This document shows positions 45,473 to 55,118 of a DNA stretch of 64,000 nucleotides, piece by piece (the stretch's first letter is position 1; each line of letters opens with the position of its first letter). The translations under genes were made by a program, and so were the position numbers. The notes under the pieces were generated by a model. The model saw only the letters and a program-made list of their open reading frames with translations, was not told the DNA's origin and searched no databases. The DNA is from Solilutibacter pythonis (GTDB taxonomy: Bacteria > Pseudomonadota > Gammaproteobacteria > Xanthomonadales > Xanthomonadaceae). Where the stretch lies: the NCBI RefSeq assembly GCF_003697345.1, contig NZ_RFLY01000012.1, forward strand, positions 1 to 64,000, read 5' to 3'.

Positions 45473-46105
45473 ATGAAAACGATCCTGGTGGCAAGCTCGA
45501 AAGGGGGCGTCGGCAAGACGACGGTCGCCACCCATCTGGCGGCGCAGGCGGCGTGCGAAGGGTTGAACACGGTGCTCGTGGATGCCGACGCGCAAGGGTC
45601 GGCGACCCGCTGGGCCGAGCGCCGGGCGGCGCTGGAAAGCGCGGTGCTGCCGATCGACGGTACCCGCAAGGCATGGGCCAAACGCATCCCGGAGGACACC
45701 CGGCGGGTGATCGTCGATGCCCCGGCGGGCGCCATGCCGGGCGACCTGGACAAGTTTCTCGACGCCGCCGCCGCGGTGGTGATCCCGGTCCCGCCCTCGG
45801 CGTTGGACATCGAGGCCACCGTGCCCTTCCTGAACGGTCTCGCCAAGCATCCGCGGATGCGCAAGGGCGAGCTGCCGGTGGCCTTGGTCGGCAACAAGCT
45901 GAAGCCATGGACGCGCACCTCGCAACAGGCCATGGAAGTGCTGCGCGGTTGGGGCGTGCCATTGGTGGCCGAACTGCGCGATAGCCAGTCCTACGTGTTG
46001 CTGACCGGCCTGGGCCGCAGCCTGTTCGACTACGAAACGAGCGCGGTGCGCCGGCATCGCGAGGATTGGACCCCATTGCTGCGCTGGCTGTACCGCCCGC
46101 GTTGA
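45473..46105 (+). CDS. ParA/MinD-like ATPase
   Basis: The 210-residue deviant-Walker ATPase has [11 protein letters not shown] (signature Lys before GG), [17 protein letters not shown] and VIVDAPAG. It is of the short ParA type that lacks an N-terminal DNA-binding domain; no parB gene follows. GGAGG precedes the ATG. Such orphan ParA proteins often position large complexes in the cell rather than chromosomes. Divergent from the AAA+ gene, which may be its functional partner. Confidence 0.88.
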   Translation: MKTILVASSKGGVGKTTVATHLAAQAACEGLNTVLVDADAQGSATRWAERRAALESAVLPIDGTRKAWAKRIPEDTRRVIVDAPAGAMPGDLDKFLDAAAAVVIPVPPSALDIEATVPFLNGLAKHPRMRKGELPVALVGNKLKPWTRTSQQAMEVLRGWGVPLVAELRDSQSYVLLTGLGRSLFDYETSAVRRHREDWTPLLRWLYRPR

Positions 46106-46160
46106 CACCGGCCATGCGTTGGCCCGTTAATCTTGCGCCACCCCGTGGTCGAGCCGTCCG

Positions 46161-46673
46161 ATGACCGATATCCCCACTGAACTGGTGCTGCTGCGCCATG
46201 CCCATGCCCTGCCGATGACCGACCGGCAGACGGACATCGAGCGCGCGCTCTCGCCGACGGGACAAGCCGAGGCGCGCGCCGCCGGCCTGTGGCTGCGCCA
46301 ACATCTGACGATGCCGGACGCGGTGCTCTGCTCGCCGGCCCGCCGCACCCGCGAAACCCTGCAAGGCGTGCTCGATGCCGGTTGCCGACTGCCCGACGCG
46401 AAGTTCGAACCGCGCATCTACGAGGCCAGCCCCGGCACGCTGTTGGCCGTGCTGGCGGACGCCATGGCTCATCCTTCGGCACCCGTGCGGATCTGGCTGA
46501 TAGGTCACAACCCCGGGCTCGAACGCCTGCTTGCCCACCTCGATGCGGACGCGGCGCCTGCCCGGCCGTCCCGGGGCATGCCGACGGCCGGCATCGCCGT
46601 GCTGCGCTCCGCGCACGGGCGCGCGCCGGACGAAACGGGTGGAGTGCGGCTGGCAGCCTTCCACGCCCCCTGA
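46161..46673 (+). CDS. sixA: SixA phosphohistidine phosphatase
   Basis: The 170-residue histidine phosphatase of the RHG type has VLLRHAHALPM (catalytic His), ERALSPTGQAEARAAG and the second His in LIGHNPGLERLL. SixA removes phosphate from phospho-histidine, for example on PTS proteins or phosphorelay HPt domains. It lies 4 bp before the YceI gene, and the latter overlaps the next gene, so the three probably form an operon. Confidence 0.9.
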   Translation: MTDIPTELVLLRHAHALPMTDRQTDIERALSPTGQAEARAAGLWLRQHLTMPDAVLCSPARRTRETLQGVLDAGCRLPDAKFEPRIYEASPGTLLAVLADAMAHPSAPVRIWLIGHNPGLERLLAHLDADAAPARPSRGMPTAGIAVLRSAHGRAPDETGGVRLAAFHAP

Positions 46674-46677
46674 GCCG

Positions 46678-47244
46678 ATGGCCGCATACGGAGGAATCGG
46701 CTTCCCGGCGGGCGTGCTGCTGGCGTTCGCCACGCTGCCGGCGAACTCGGGTGAGCGCATCGACAGCGCGCGCTCCAGCGCCGGCTTCGAGATCGATACC
46801 CGTCTCGGCAGTACGATCCGTGGCCGCTCCGGCGGGCTGGGCGGCGAACTGCTGCGGCTCGACGACGGCCGCCTGCGGATAGTGCTGCGGCTCGACAGCC
46901 GCGCCAGCGAAGTACCGGGTCGCGGCTACTACACCCGCCTGCTTCGCGGCCCGCGCTTCTTCGACAGCGACCGGTATCCGGAAACCGTATTCGTTTCCGA
47001 ACCGTTCGACCTGGATCGCTTGCGGCGGGGCGGCGCCTTCGAGGGGGAACTCAGCCTGCGCGGAGTCACCCGCCGCGAGTTGCTGCACCTGAGTCCGGCC
47101 GAATGCGCGCGGCCGCTGCGCGATTGTCCGCTGCAAGCCGAAGGCGCGCTCTCGCGCCACCGCTATGGCGCCAACGGTTTTCGCGGCGTGGTGGGCGACG
47201 AGGTGCGTTACCGCTTCCAACTGTGGCTGGAGGCGGCGCAATGA
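46678..47244 (+). CDS. YceI family lipocalin-like protein
   Basis: The 188-residue protein has a short hydrophobic N-terminus that could be a signal peptide and the YceI fold (SSAGFEIDTRLGSTIRGRSG, RFFDSDRYPETVFVS, FEGELSLRGVTRREL). YceI proteins are periplasmic and bind isoprenoid-type lipids or quinones. Its final codons overlap the start of the phospholipase D gene (TGA inside the ATGA), indicating coupled translation. Confidence 0.82.
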   Translation: MAAYGGIGFPAGVLLAFATLPANSGERIDSARSSAGFEIDTRLGSTIRGRSGGLGGELLRLDDGRLRIVLRLDSRASEVPGRGYYTRLLRGPRFFDSDRYPETVFVSEPFDLDRLRRGGAFEGELSLRGVTRRELLHLSPAECARPLRDCPLQAEGALSRHRYGANGFRGVVGDEVRYRFQLWLEAAQ

Positions 47245-49130
47245 AAAAGGCGTGGATCTGGCTTCTGCCGGCCCTGCTGGCGCTGGCCGGTTGCGGCACC
47301 GTATCGCCGGCGTTACGGGCCGAGGCCGCGCGGGTGGTCGCCGCTGAGCAGCCGCGCGAGGTCGAGTGCGATCGCGCCGACGCCTGCGCCCAGCCTTCGC
47401 CGCTGCTGGCGCAGGTCGTGGCCGACGGCCCGTCGCGGCATCGCGCCTTGATTCTCGACGAAGGTCAGGACGCGCTGCTCGCCCGCATCCACATGATCCG
47501 CGCCGCGCGTCACCGTATCGATTTGCAGACCTACATCTACGACGAGGACGATTCCGCCCGCCTGATCCTGCGCGAACTGGTGGCCGCGGCGCGGCGCGGG
47601 GTCAAGGTCAGGATGCTGATCGATCAGCTTTCGGCGATGAAGCGCGCGCGCACCCTGGCGGCGCTCGCCGGCGTCCATGCCAATCTGGAAGTCAGGCTCT
47701 ACAACCCGGTGTTCGGGCGCGGAATCATGTCGCCGACCGATTACGTCACCGCCACGTTCTGCTGTTTCCGCCGGCTCAACCAACGCATGCACGGCAAATT
47801 GCTGCTGGTGGACGACCAGCTCGGTCTGACCGGCGGCCGCAACTACCAGGACGATTATTTCGACTGGGATTCGACCTATGACTTCCGCGACCGCGACCTG
47901 CTGGTGAGCGGGCCGGTGATCGCCGAGATGCGGGCGAATTTCGAAGCGTTCTGGGTCTCGCCCCGCAGCGTGACGCTGGCCGATCTGGCCGACGTCGCAC
48001 GGGTGCTGAAGGCCGAGGGCGTGCCGGAGCTGTCGAAGCGGGCCTACCGCCACCCGGAGCGGGCGCGGCTGATGCAGGCGGCGGCCAACGATCAGGCGCT
48101 CCTGCGCGCGCGCCTTCTGGCGCCGAGCCGCCTGGTGGCGGCGGTGGAATTCGTCGCCGACCTGCCGCAGAAGCACCGCCGCGACGCCGCCGAGCGGCGG
48201 GCGCAGGTCGCGCCGTCGAGCGACGTGCTCTACCGGCTGGTGGAATCGGCCCGGGAGGAAGTGCTGCTGCAAACGCCCTATCTGGTGCTGTCGAAGCCGG
48301 CGCGGGCGCTGTTCACCGCGATGCGCCGGCGCCCGGAGCCGCCGCGGGTGGTGATTTCCACCAACAGCCTGGCGGCCACCGATGCCTTCATGGTTTATGC
48401 GCTTTCGCACAAGTACAAGCGCCGCTACCTGCGCCGTTTCGGCTTCGAAATATACGAATACAAACCTTTTCCCGAGGACGCCCCGATCGATCTCTTCGCC
48501 ACCCGCGCGCTGGCGCCCGCGGTGGAGGCGGCGCTGGCGCCGTTCGGTGAAGCGCCCCCGCAAACGCGGCGCGAACCCGCCGATGCCCGCGAGTACAACG
48601 TGCGCCGGCGCTTCCTGTTCGGTTCGAGCGGTACGCCGGTACCGCTCAAGCGCGCCGGGCTGCGGATCGGGCTGCATGCCAAATCGATGGTGGTCGATGA
48701 GGGCATCGGCGTGATCGGCACCCATAACTTCGACCCGCGCGGGGACAATTACAACACCGAGAGCGCGGTCATCATCCACGATGCCGCCTTCGCCCGTGAA
48801 CTGGCGGAGAGCATCCGCCGCGACATCGCCCCGGCCAATTCGTGGACGATCGCGCCGCGGGAGAAATTCCCGATCCTGCCGGGGCTAGGGTATTCGCTGC
48901 TGAAAGTCTCGGAGCACCTGCCCGTGTTCGATCTGATGCCGCTGCGCTACGCCACCAGTTACCAGTTCATGCCCGGTCCGGATTGCCCACGCCCGCTGCG
49001 CCCTTACGACCCGGCTTTTTACCGCTGTTACCGCGCCGTCGGCGATTTCCCCGAGGTCAACATCGGCCCGAAATGGCTGGGCACCCGCATCCTGACGGCC
49101 TTCGGAGCGGGGCTGGCGCCGATTCTTTAG
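47241..49130 (+). CDS. Phospholipase D/cardiolipin synthase-like lipoprotein
   Basis: The 629-residue protein starts at the ATG at 47241. It has a lipoprotein signal (LAGC lipobox, Cys18) and two HKD catalytic motifs: RMHGKLLLVDDQLGLTGGRN and LHAKSMVVDEGIGVIGTHNF. Both are complete, so it should be an active phosphodiesterase such as a cardiolipin synthase C-type transphosphatidylase at the periplasmic face. The C-terminus has a unique Tyr/Pro-rich end. Last gene before the repeat at 49171. Confidence 0.88.
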   Translation: MKKAWIWLLPALLALAGCGTVSPALRAEAARVVAAEQPREVECDRADACAQPSPLLAQVVADGPSRHRALILDEGQDALLARIHMIRAARHRIDLQTYIYDEDDSARLILRELVAAARRGVKVRMLIDQLSAMKRARTLAALAGVHANLEVRLYNPVFGRGIMSPTDYVTATFCCFRRLNQRMHGKLLLVDDQLGLTGGRNYQDDYFDWDSTYDFRDRDLLVSGPVIAEMRANFEAFWVSPRSVTLADLADVARVLKAEGVPELSKRAYRHPERARLMQAAANDQALLRARLLAPSRLVAAVEFVADLPQKHRRDAAERRAQVAPSSDVLYRLVESAREEVLLQTPYLVLSKPARALFTAMRRRPEPPRVVISTNSLAATDAFMVYALSHKYKRRYLRRFGFEIYEYKPFPEDAPIDLFATRALAPAVEAALAPFGEAPPQTRREPADAREYNVRRRFLFGSSGTPVPLKRAGLRIGLHAKSMVVDEGIGVIGTHNFDPRGDNYNTESAVIIHDAAFARELAESIRRDIAPANSWTIAPREKFPILPGLGYSLLKVSEHLPVFDLMPLRYATSYQFMPGPDCPRPLRPYDPAFYRCYRAVGDFPEVNIGPKWLGTRILTAFGAGLAPIL

Positions 49131-49482
49131 AACTTGCCCGATGGCGTGGCCGTCCAAGTGGCCGGCCCCCGTCACCCGTCACCCGTCACCCGTCACCCGT
49201 CACCCGTCACCCGTCACCCGTCACCCGTCACTGCGATACCCGGCCGCGTCGGGCGTGTGTCTCGATACGCAAGCGCGCGTGCGGGTGAGCATTCGGGTGG
49301 AGGTGACGCCCAGCGGTTTTCGAAAAACTTTCCGACGAACGGTTTTTCCAATCAATACAATCATTTGAAATGTATTTTCGGCCTGGCGGCGCTTCGAGCG
49401 CGGCGGACGCTATTGCCATGGCGCATCGTTGGTGCAAGCATTCAGCGTAACTTAATAGTCAGCCGATGCTGGCGAGTGGAAC
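49131..49482. repeat. Heptanucleotide tandem repeat and T1SS promoter region
   Basis: This 352-bp spacer begins with a tandem array of GTCACCC: eight full copies and a partial one at 49171-49231. The rest gradually becomes AT-rich near 49320-49385 (for example TTTCCAATCAATACAATC), with TACAAT at 49356-49361 as a possible -10 element for the type I secretion genes; no convincing -35 is seen. There is no gene-like frame here, and the array is too short-period to be a CRISPR. Confidence 0.6.
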
Positions 49483-51660
49483 ATGCAGGAAGCAAGTTCA
49501 ACCGATGTCTCCGTTTCGATGCCGCCAGAGGGGCCGCCTGCGGATCTCGCTTTACGCGGGCTGGTATTGCTGGCGCAGTTTCATGGCATCGCCGCCGACG
49601 AGCGGCAACTGGCGCACGATTTCGGCCGCGATGGTGAGCCATTCGATGAAACCACCCTCCTACTCGCGGCCAAACAGCTTGGGCTGAAGGCCAGATTCCA
49701 CGCCCATCCCGCCGCCCGGATAGGCAGCGCTAATCTGCCGGCGCTGGCATGGGGGGCCGGGGGGGCGGCGCCGTTCGTGGTGGCGAAGGTCTCGCCCGAT
49801 GGCAGCCAGATACTCGTCCACGACCTGGCGGAACGCCGCCCCCGGGCATTGACGCGGGACGAATTCGAACTTCGCTACGCCGGCCGGCTGCTGCAAGTGG
49901 CTTCGCGCGCCTCGATACTGGGCGAACTGGCCCGGTTCGATTTCACCTGGTTCATCCCGGCGGTCATCAAATACCGCAAGCTGCTGGGCGAGGTCTTCGT
50001 CGTCTCGCTGTTCATCCAGCTCTTCGCGCTGGTGACGCCGCTCTTCTACCAAGTGGTGATGGACAAGGTGCTGGTGCACCACGCGATGACCACCCTGCAC
50101 GTCATCGCCGTCGGCCTCATCACCATGGCGGTGTTCGACGTGGTGATGAGCGGGCTTCGCACCTACGTCTTCGCGCACACCACCAGCAAGATCGATGTCG
50201 AACTTGGCGCGCGATTGTTCCGGCACGTGCTCAATCTGCCCCTGGCCTATTTCGAATCGCGGAGGGTGGGCGACACCCTCGCCCGGGTGCGGGAGTTGGA
50301 GAACATTCGCCAGTTCCTGACCGGACAGGCGCTGACTTCGGTGCTGGATCTGCTGTTCACCGCGGTCTTCCTCGCGGTGATGTTCTGGTACAGCGGCTGG
50401 CTGACGTTGATCGTGGTGCTGTCGCTGCCCATCTATGCGCTGATCTCGGGCTTCGTCACTCCGGTCCTGCGCAGGCGGTTGGACGAGAAGTTCGCCCGGG
50501 GTGCCGACAATCAGGCGTTCCTGGTCGAAACCGTCAGCGGCATTGGCACGGTCAAGGCGATGGCGGTCAGCCCGCGCATGACCCGCACCTGGGATAACCA
50601 GCTCGCGGGCTATGTGGGCGCCAGTTTCAACGTCACCAAAATCGCCACGTTGGGGCAACAGGGCGTGCAATTGACCCAGAAACTGGTCGGCGTCGCCATT
50701 CTCTATTACGGCGCCAGGCTGGTGATCGAGAACAAGCTGACGCTCGGCCAGTTGATCGCCTTCAACATGCTCGCCGGGCAAGTCGCCGCGCCGATCATCC
50801 GGCTGGCGCAGCTCTGGCAGGATTTTCAGCAGGTGGGGATTTCCGTCGAACGCCTGGGCGACATCCTCAATACCAAGACCGAAATACCCGGCAGCCGCCT
50901 GGCGCTGCCGCCGATCCAGGGGCGGGTGACGTTCGAGCGGATCACTTTCCGTTATCGGCCGGATGCGCCGGAAGTGCTGCGCAACGTGAATCTGGACATC
51001 CAGCCGGGTGAGGTCATCGGCATCGTCGGGCGCTCGGGCTCGGGTAAAAGCACGCTGACCAAACTGGTGCAACGGCTTTACACCCCCGAACGCGGCCGGG
51101 TGCTGGTGGATGGCCACGATCTGGCCCTGGCCGACCCCGCCTGGCTGCGCCGCCAGCTTGGCGTGGTGCTACAGGAGAATTTCCTGTTCAACAAATCGGT
51201 GCGCGAGAACATCGCGCTGGCCGAGCCGGGCATGCCGATCGAGCGGGTGATCCGCGCGGCGGAACTGGCCGGCGCCCACGAGTTCATCATGGCGCTTCCG
51301 GAGGGCTACGACACCCGGGTGGGCGAGCATGGCGCCGGCCTGTCCGGTGGGCAGCGCCAGCGCGTGGCGATCGCCCGCGCATTGATCAGCGACCCGCGCG
51401 TCCTGATATTCGACGAAGCCACCAGCGCGCTCGATTACGAATCTGAACACGCCGTGATGTCCAACATGCGGGCCATCTGCAAAGGCCGCACCGTGCTGAT
51501 CATCGCCCACCGGCTTTCCACCGTTCGCCACGCCCACCGCATCGTGGTGGTGGAGAAAGGCGAGATTGTCGAAGCCGGCAACCATGACACACTCGTCGGC
51601 ATGCCCGGCGGCTATTACGCCCACCTGTACCGGCTACAGCAAGGCGGGGGCGCGTCATGA
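49483..51660 (+). CDS. Type I secretion ABC transporter with C39-like domain
   Basis: The 725-residue HlyB/RtxB-type exporter has an N-terminal C39-peptidase-like domain (1-140) that lacks the catalytic Cys ([15 protein letters not shown] where active peptidases have Cys), as in HlyB, so it docks rather than cleaves substrates. Six transmembrane helices (about 165-430) and the ATPase follow, with Walker [10 protein letters not shown] (516-524), signature LSGGQRQR (620) and Walker [12 protein letters not shown]. It powers secretion of RTX proteins directly to the outside. It overlaps the adaptor gene by 4 bp. Confidence 0.95.
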   Translation: MQEASSTDVSVSMPPEGPPADLALRGLVLLAQFHGIAADERQLAHDFGRDGEPFDETTLLLAAKQLGLKARFHAHPAARIGSANLPALAWGAGGAAPFVVAKVSPDGSQILVHDLAERRPRALTRDEFELRYAGRLLQVASRASILGELARFDFTWFIPAVIKYRKLLGEVFVVSLFIQLFALVTPLFYQVVMDKVLVHHAMTTLHVIAVGLITMAVFDVVMSGLRTYVFAHTTSKIDVELGARLFRHVLNLPLAYFESRRVGDTLARVRELENIRQFLTGQALTSVLDLLFTAVFLAVMFWYSGWLTLIVVLSLPIYALISGFVTPVLRRRLDEKFARGADNQAFLVETVSGIGTVKAMAVSPRMTRTWDNQLAGYVGASFNVTKIATLGQQGVQLTQKLVGVAILYYGARLVIENKLTLGQLIAFNMLAGQVAAPIIRLAQLWQDFQQVGISVERLGDILNTKTEIPGSRLALPPIQGRVTFERITFRYRPDAPEVLRNVNLDIQPGEVIGIVGRSGSGKSTLTKLVQRLYTPERGRVLVDGHDLALADPAWLRRQLGVVLQENFLFNKSVRENIALAEPGMPIERVIRAAELAGAHEFIMALPEGYDTRVGEHGAGLSGGQRQRVAIARALISDPRVLIFDEATSALDYESEHAVMSNMRAICKGRTVLIIAHRLSTVRHAHRIVVVEKGEIVEAGNHDTLVGMPGGYYAHLYRLQQGGGAS

Positions 51661-53078
51661 AGCACATACTGCAAGGCGCCGGGGATTTTCTCAAACGGTA
51701 TACGACGATCTTCCGCGCGGTATGGGCCGACCGGAAAAGCATGGAAAGCCCGGACAGGACGCGGGATGAAATCGCCTTCCTGCCCGCGCATCTCGAATTG
51801 ACCGAAACCCCGGTTTCGCCCGCCTCGCGCTGGACGATGCGGCTCATCGTCGCCCTTTTCTGCGCCGCCCTGTTGTGGGCCTGTATCGGCAAGGTGGATA
51901 TCGTGGCCGTGGCGCCGGGCAAGGTCGTGCCGAGTGGCCGGACCAAGGTGATCCAATCGGCGGAAACCGCTGTGGTCAAGCGCATCTTGGTCGAAGACGG
52001 CCAGGAAGTAAAAGCCGGACAGCTACTGGTCGAACTGGATGCGACGGGCGCCCAGGCCGACGTCAGCAAGGCCAGTGACGCGCTCGTCAATGCCCGGCTG
52101 GCGCGATTGCGCCTGCGGGCCATCGCCCAATCGTTGAAAACCGGCACGCCCCCGCAACTGCAAGCCGATGAAAGCGTTTCCAAGGAACGCTGGCAAGCCG
52201 AGCAAGCGCTGGCCATCAGCGAATACGCCGCCTTCAGACAAAAGCAGGAAAGCCTGCAAGCCACCATTGCCCAGCGCCGGGCGGAGATCGCCACCATCCA
52301 GTCCACGCTCGGACCAATGGCGGAAACCGCGCGCATCGCAAAAACCCGCGAAACCGATTACGCCCGATTGATCGAAGGCAATTACGTCGGCCGGCACGAT
52401 TATCTGCTGAGGCAGCAGGAACGCATCGCTGCCGAACAGAACCTCGCCAGCCAGCGGAGCCGTTTACAGGAAGCCAGATCGGCCCTCAATGGCGCGCGGG
52501 AACAATGGGATGTATTGGCAGCGGAGTTCAAGGAGCAGCGGCTGGTGCAGTTGCGCCAAGCCAGCGAACAGATACAGCAGTACGCGCCGGAAGTGGAAAG
52601 AAGCACCCAGCGCGACAAACAACTGGCATTGCGCGCGCCCGTGGATGGCACCGTGCAGCAGTTGGCGATTCATACCGTGGGCGGCGTGGTGACCCCCGCG
52701 CAAGCCCTGATGGCGGTGGTGCCGAAGGACGACACGGTGGAAGTGGAGGCCACCATCCTCAACAAGGACATTGGATTCATAAAGCCCGGCCAGACCGCCA
52801 CGATCAAGGTGGAGAGCTTTCCTTACACCCGCTATGGCTATCTGACGGGTGAAGTGGTCAACGTCTCGCATGACGCCGCGCAGGACGAACGCTTGGGGCT
52901 GGTATTTCCGGCAAGGGTGCGGATAGCAAAAAACGGACTGAATATCGAAGGCGTGCCGGTGAAAGTGACCCCGGGCATGGGGTTGAGCGTGGAGATCAAG
53001 ACAGGGGGACGAAGGCTCATCAGTTATCTGTTGAGTCCGCTACAGAGAATGGGAAACGAGGCGGGGAGGGAAAGGTAG
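51657..53078 (+). CDS. HlyD-type membrane fusion protein of the T1SS
   Basis: The 473-residue adaptor has a short cytoplasmic end, one transmembrane helix (about 63-80), a lipoyl/barrel-sandwich part ([38 protein letters not shown]), a long coiled-coil hairpin (about 170-320) and the C-terminal beta barrel ([19 protein letters not shown]). It bridges the ABC transporter and an outer-membrane TolC. No tolC gene is in the window, so a distant one must serve. Ends just before the AT-rich island. Confidence 0.95.
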   Translation: MKHILQGAGDFLKRYTTIFRAVWADRKSMESPDRTRDEIAFLPAHLELTETPVSPASRWTMRLIVALFCAALLWACIGKVDIVAVAPGKVVPSGRTKVIQSAETAVVKRILVEDGQEVKAGQLLVELDATGAQADVSKASDALVNARLARLRLRAIAQSLKTGTPPQLQADESVSKERWQAEQALAISEYAAFRQKQESLQATIAQRRAEIATIQSTLGPMAETARIAKTRETDYARLIEGNYVGRHDYLLRQQERIAAEQNLASQRSRLQEARSALNGAREQWDVLAAEFKEQRLVQLRQASEQIQQYAPEVERSTQRDKQLALRAPVDGTVQQLAIHTVGGVVTPAQALMAVVPKDDTVEVEATILNKDIGFIKPGQTATIKVESFPYTRYGYLTGEVVNVSHDAAQDERLGLVFPARVRIAKNGLNIEGVPVKVTPGMGLSVEIKTGGRRLISYLLSPLQRMGNEAGRER

Positions 53079-53344
53079 TGAAATTATTCAATGGATTGCG
53101 TGGGTCGGATATCGTCGTTGGGATCGGTAGTGGATTTTTTAAACCGTTCCCAAGGCTGTTCGGTTTGCCTTTTGTTTCTGTTTTGGCGTTGGCTCATTTA
53201 TCCGCGCTATTGAATAGAAACCTTGTCGATTTGGGTTGTCGTTTAATTTTGCCTTCCGAAAGACGTCCGGGGCTGTGTTCAGCCTGTTCGATTGCGAATG
53301 ACCTTTCTTTCGCTGGATACGAAAAAAGTTTATTCGTGGCATAG
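53078..53344 (+). CDS. Doubtful open frame after hlyD
   Basis: An 88-residue frame starts at GTG 53078, overlapping the hlyD stop by 1 base, and ends at TAG 53342-53344. The product (SGFFKPFPRLFGLPFVSVLA, then CSACSI) has no recognised domain, and the DNA here loses the GC-rich codon bias seen upstream. The next short frame continues in the same phase after the TAG, so this might instead be the upstream part of one decayed gene. It could equally be non-coding. Confidence 0.2.
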   Translation: MKLFNGLRGSDIVVGIGSGFFKPFPRLFGLPFVSVLALAHLSALLNRNLVDLGCRLILPSERRPGLCSACSIANDLSFAGYEKSLFVA

Positions 53345-53353
53345 AGTTCGGTA

Positions 53354-53470
53354 GTGCTCGTCGTTGGCCTCCTGCTGACTGCGTGTGCAGTTAATGCCTG
53401 GAAAACCATGGCTATGGAAGCGGCATTGCAGCGCTATCGAAAATCTTCTCACTGGGGGTGGAGAAAATGA
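53354..53470 (+). CDS. Short hydrophobic open frame coupled to the next gene
   Basis: 38 codons from GTG 53354 (VLVVGLLLTACAVNAWKTMA, then EAALQRYRKSSHWGWRK), a membrane helix and a basic tail. Its stop overlaps the ATG of the next gene (ATGA at 53467-53470), which favours it being real or the end of a real gene. It is in the same phase as the frame ending at 53344, from which one TAG separates it. Confidence 0.35.
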   Translation: MLVVGLLLTACAVNAWKTMAMEAALQRYRKSSHWGWRK

Positions 53471-53994
53471 TCAGAAAAATGAAATTTTTGAAGGCAAGGA
53501 ACTTTGCGCCGCTCGCTGCAATCACTGCATTTTTGCCTGCGTTGTCTCTGACGGCCTATCAGCTCGAATGGGTCGACAGAGGGTCCCTTGAGGCCATGGT
53601 GCGTCTGGTTGCGGTCGTTATTCCGCTGGACCAAATGGTCAGCTCGTCGAATATTCGCCGTCAGTCTGCTGTTTACTACGCATTCGCATTCCCACAAATT
53701 CCCGTATTCATGGTTTATGTGATTGGAGAAATTAAGAATTCGAATTGGTTCAGGACACCTTATACGAAAAAACAAAAATTCTGGGCGCCAATCGTTGCTT
53801 GCTTGGCATTCGCTTTCGCAGTGCTTGGGCTTGTGAGTTTCGAAGGCCGAAGCACTAGATATTTTGCAATAGGGGACAAGTGGGGTGTGCTCGCATGTTT
53901 CGGTTGAACGCCGTACATGGCATTTTCTCTGCTTGTCGGATCGGCAGTATCCTTAATTAAGAAATTATTTATATTCAATTCCAAGAGGGGCTAG
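53467..53994 (+). pseudogene. Membrane protein gene with an in-frame TGA
   Basis: The ATG at 53467 follows GGTGGAG. The first 146 codons give a protein with three hydrophobic segments (FAPLAAITAFLPALSLTAY, SAVYYAFAFPQIPVFMVYVI, IVACLAFAFAVLGLVSF) and stop at TGA 53905-53907. The same frame stays open for 28 more codons (PYMAFSLLVGSAVSLIKKLF) to TAG 53992-53994, and those codons form a fourth membrane helix. The simplest reading is a nonsense mutation (Trp or Arg to stop) in a four-helix protein of about 175 residues. I do not recognise the family; by analogy with the gene at 55119 it may be an immunity-type membrane protein. Confidence 0.5.
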
Positions 53995-54076
53995 GTATGG
54001 CAATGCCAATTAATCCATGTTTTCGAAAATTCATGCGTAATGGTACGAACTTTATATTTAACTAAGGAGATTGGTG

Positions 54077-54216
54077 GTGAGCGAAAACTACAAAATCATA
54101 GTTGGAACGCTTCCTATTCTTGGTGGAATTGCAGGGCGCAATTATGTTGCGGTTATAGGTCCGGTTGGCTGCCCGGGGGAGGCGCTTATGCCGACTGGTT
54201 TATAGGAGCGTGGTGA
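54077..54216 (+). pseudogene. Remnant of a deleted effector-type gene
   Basis: After AAGGAGA, a GTG at 54077 opens a frame with SENYKIIVGTLPILGGIAGR and NYVAVIGPVG, which looks like a genuine protein N-terminus but ends at TAG 54203-54205. A different phase of the same DNA encodes WLPGGGAYADWFIGAW and stops at TGA 54214-54216, overlapping the lipoprotein ATG. The same tail (NWLPGGGAYADWFIGV) precedes the second lipoprotein copy. So the start and the end of a gene seem to have been joined by a deletion that changed phase. The original protein cannot be named. Confidence 0.45.
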
Positions 54217-54842
54217 TGAATAACTCGAATGAAAATTTGCATGATTCAAGCAATGGGTGGGCAATGTCCAGATTGAGCATCCGTTTGGTCTGCTCTCTGT
54301 CAAGCGCATTGGGAAGAAAGCTGGGAAAAGGGAAATGTTTCCTTGCGGCATTTCTATTTATTTTTATCCTTGGGTGCAAGGATGAAAGTCCTTCGAAAAA
54401 GGTTGAAAGTAGTCCAATGGGGGTGGTCGTTTCAATAGTGGAATCGTCGCCTGAGCACGATGTAAGAATTGGCAATCTTTATGCTCATTATGAAAACATG
54501 TCCAAGGGCTGTACTTCGGGAGGGTATGTATATGGAGCGATCAGTTACCCGCGCAAGGTGTTGAATCTTGGATTTAGTAAAAGATATGTCGTTCAGTCTG
54601 TCCTGGATGTTGAGGCCAAATGTCCATTGGAAATTGCTGGTTTTGCTGTGGATGTATATAGGGGGGATGAGGTGGTGCAAGGAGGTGTCTCTATCAATAG
54701 TCCAAACAATAATGGCGTTTTTCTTATTGACTGTAATTTGGGGCCGATGCCACCAGGGGCTTGTAGTATTGCTCGTAAAGATGGAAGCATGCCTCCCGGA
54801 GGGGAAAAGGTATTTGGTTGGTTTTCCCGGGTTCGTATTGAA
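54165..54842 (+). repeat. Copy 1 of a 678-bp direct repeat carrying the lipoprotein gene
   Basis: This block aligns without net gaps to 56622-57299 (offset 2457 bp) with few differences. It starts inside the tail of the lost gene (TTGGCTGCCCGGG) and ends a few codons before the lipoprotein stop; outside these limits the two loci are unrelated. Confidence 0.9.
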
Positions 54843-54857
54843 ATTGTTCCTGTATAG
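54216..54857 (+). CDS. Lipoprotein, candidate immunity protein (copy 1)
   Basis: The 213-residue protein starts at the ATG at 54216, overlapping the preceding stop (TGATG). A long N-terminal region precedes the hydrophobic signal (FLAAFLFIFILGC) with lipobox LGC at about residue 50; an internal start such as the ATG at 54264 would give a signal peptide of normal length. The mature part (VVVSIVESSPEHDVRIGNLY, YVYGAISYPRKVLNLGFS, PPGACSIARKDGSMPPGG) has four to five Cys residues. No family recognised. No effector gene follows it directly, so it would be an orphan immunity gene. AT-rich codons unlike the core genome. Confidence 0.7.
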   Translation: MNNSNENLHDSSNGWAMSRLSIRLVCSLSSALGRKLGKGKCFLAAFLFIFILGCKDESPSKKVESSPMGVVVSIVESSPEHDVRIGNLYAHYENMSKGCTSGGYVYGAISYPRKVLNLGFSKRYVVQSVLDVEAKCPLEIAGFAVDVYRGDEVVQGGVSINSPNNNGVFLIDCNLGPMPPGACSIARKDGSMPPGGEKVFGWFSRVRIEIVPV

Positions 54858-55118
54858 CAAATTTAGGGGGGGTTATTTATTGAATCCGCCATATTGAATA
54901 AAGGGCGGTCAATGTTTCAAGGCATGCAGTGCCAGTGTTATTGCCCGGTATTGGTGATTCAAATCAGCCTGTGTAAGGCGGTAAATTAATTGAATATTGA
55001 AGTTGTATGGGAAAATTTACGCTAAGAATGGGGTTTTGTGCGTAAGTAAAAATAGAGCGGAAGAAAATCTCGGGTTGTATATCAATTCCGTCTCATGGGT
55101 TTATGGGAGAGCCTGCAA
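54858..55118. other. AT-rich spacer between lipoprotein copy 1 and the membrane protein gene
   Basis: 261 bp, AT-rich, no frame of note on either strand. It contains TAATTGAATATTGAAG and similar stretches that could hold a promoter, but no paired -35/-10 elements stand out. No hairpin terminator follows copy 1. Confidence 0.4.

Noticed and set aside
43895-46105. AAA+/ParA pair as a phage-defence system
   Set aside because: No nuclease, cyclase, sensor or other defence component is next to them, and the motifs are general.
49171-49231. Possible CRISPR array
   Set aside because: The unit is 7 bp without spacers, a simple tandem repeat.
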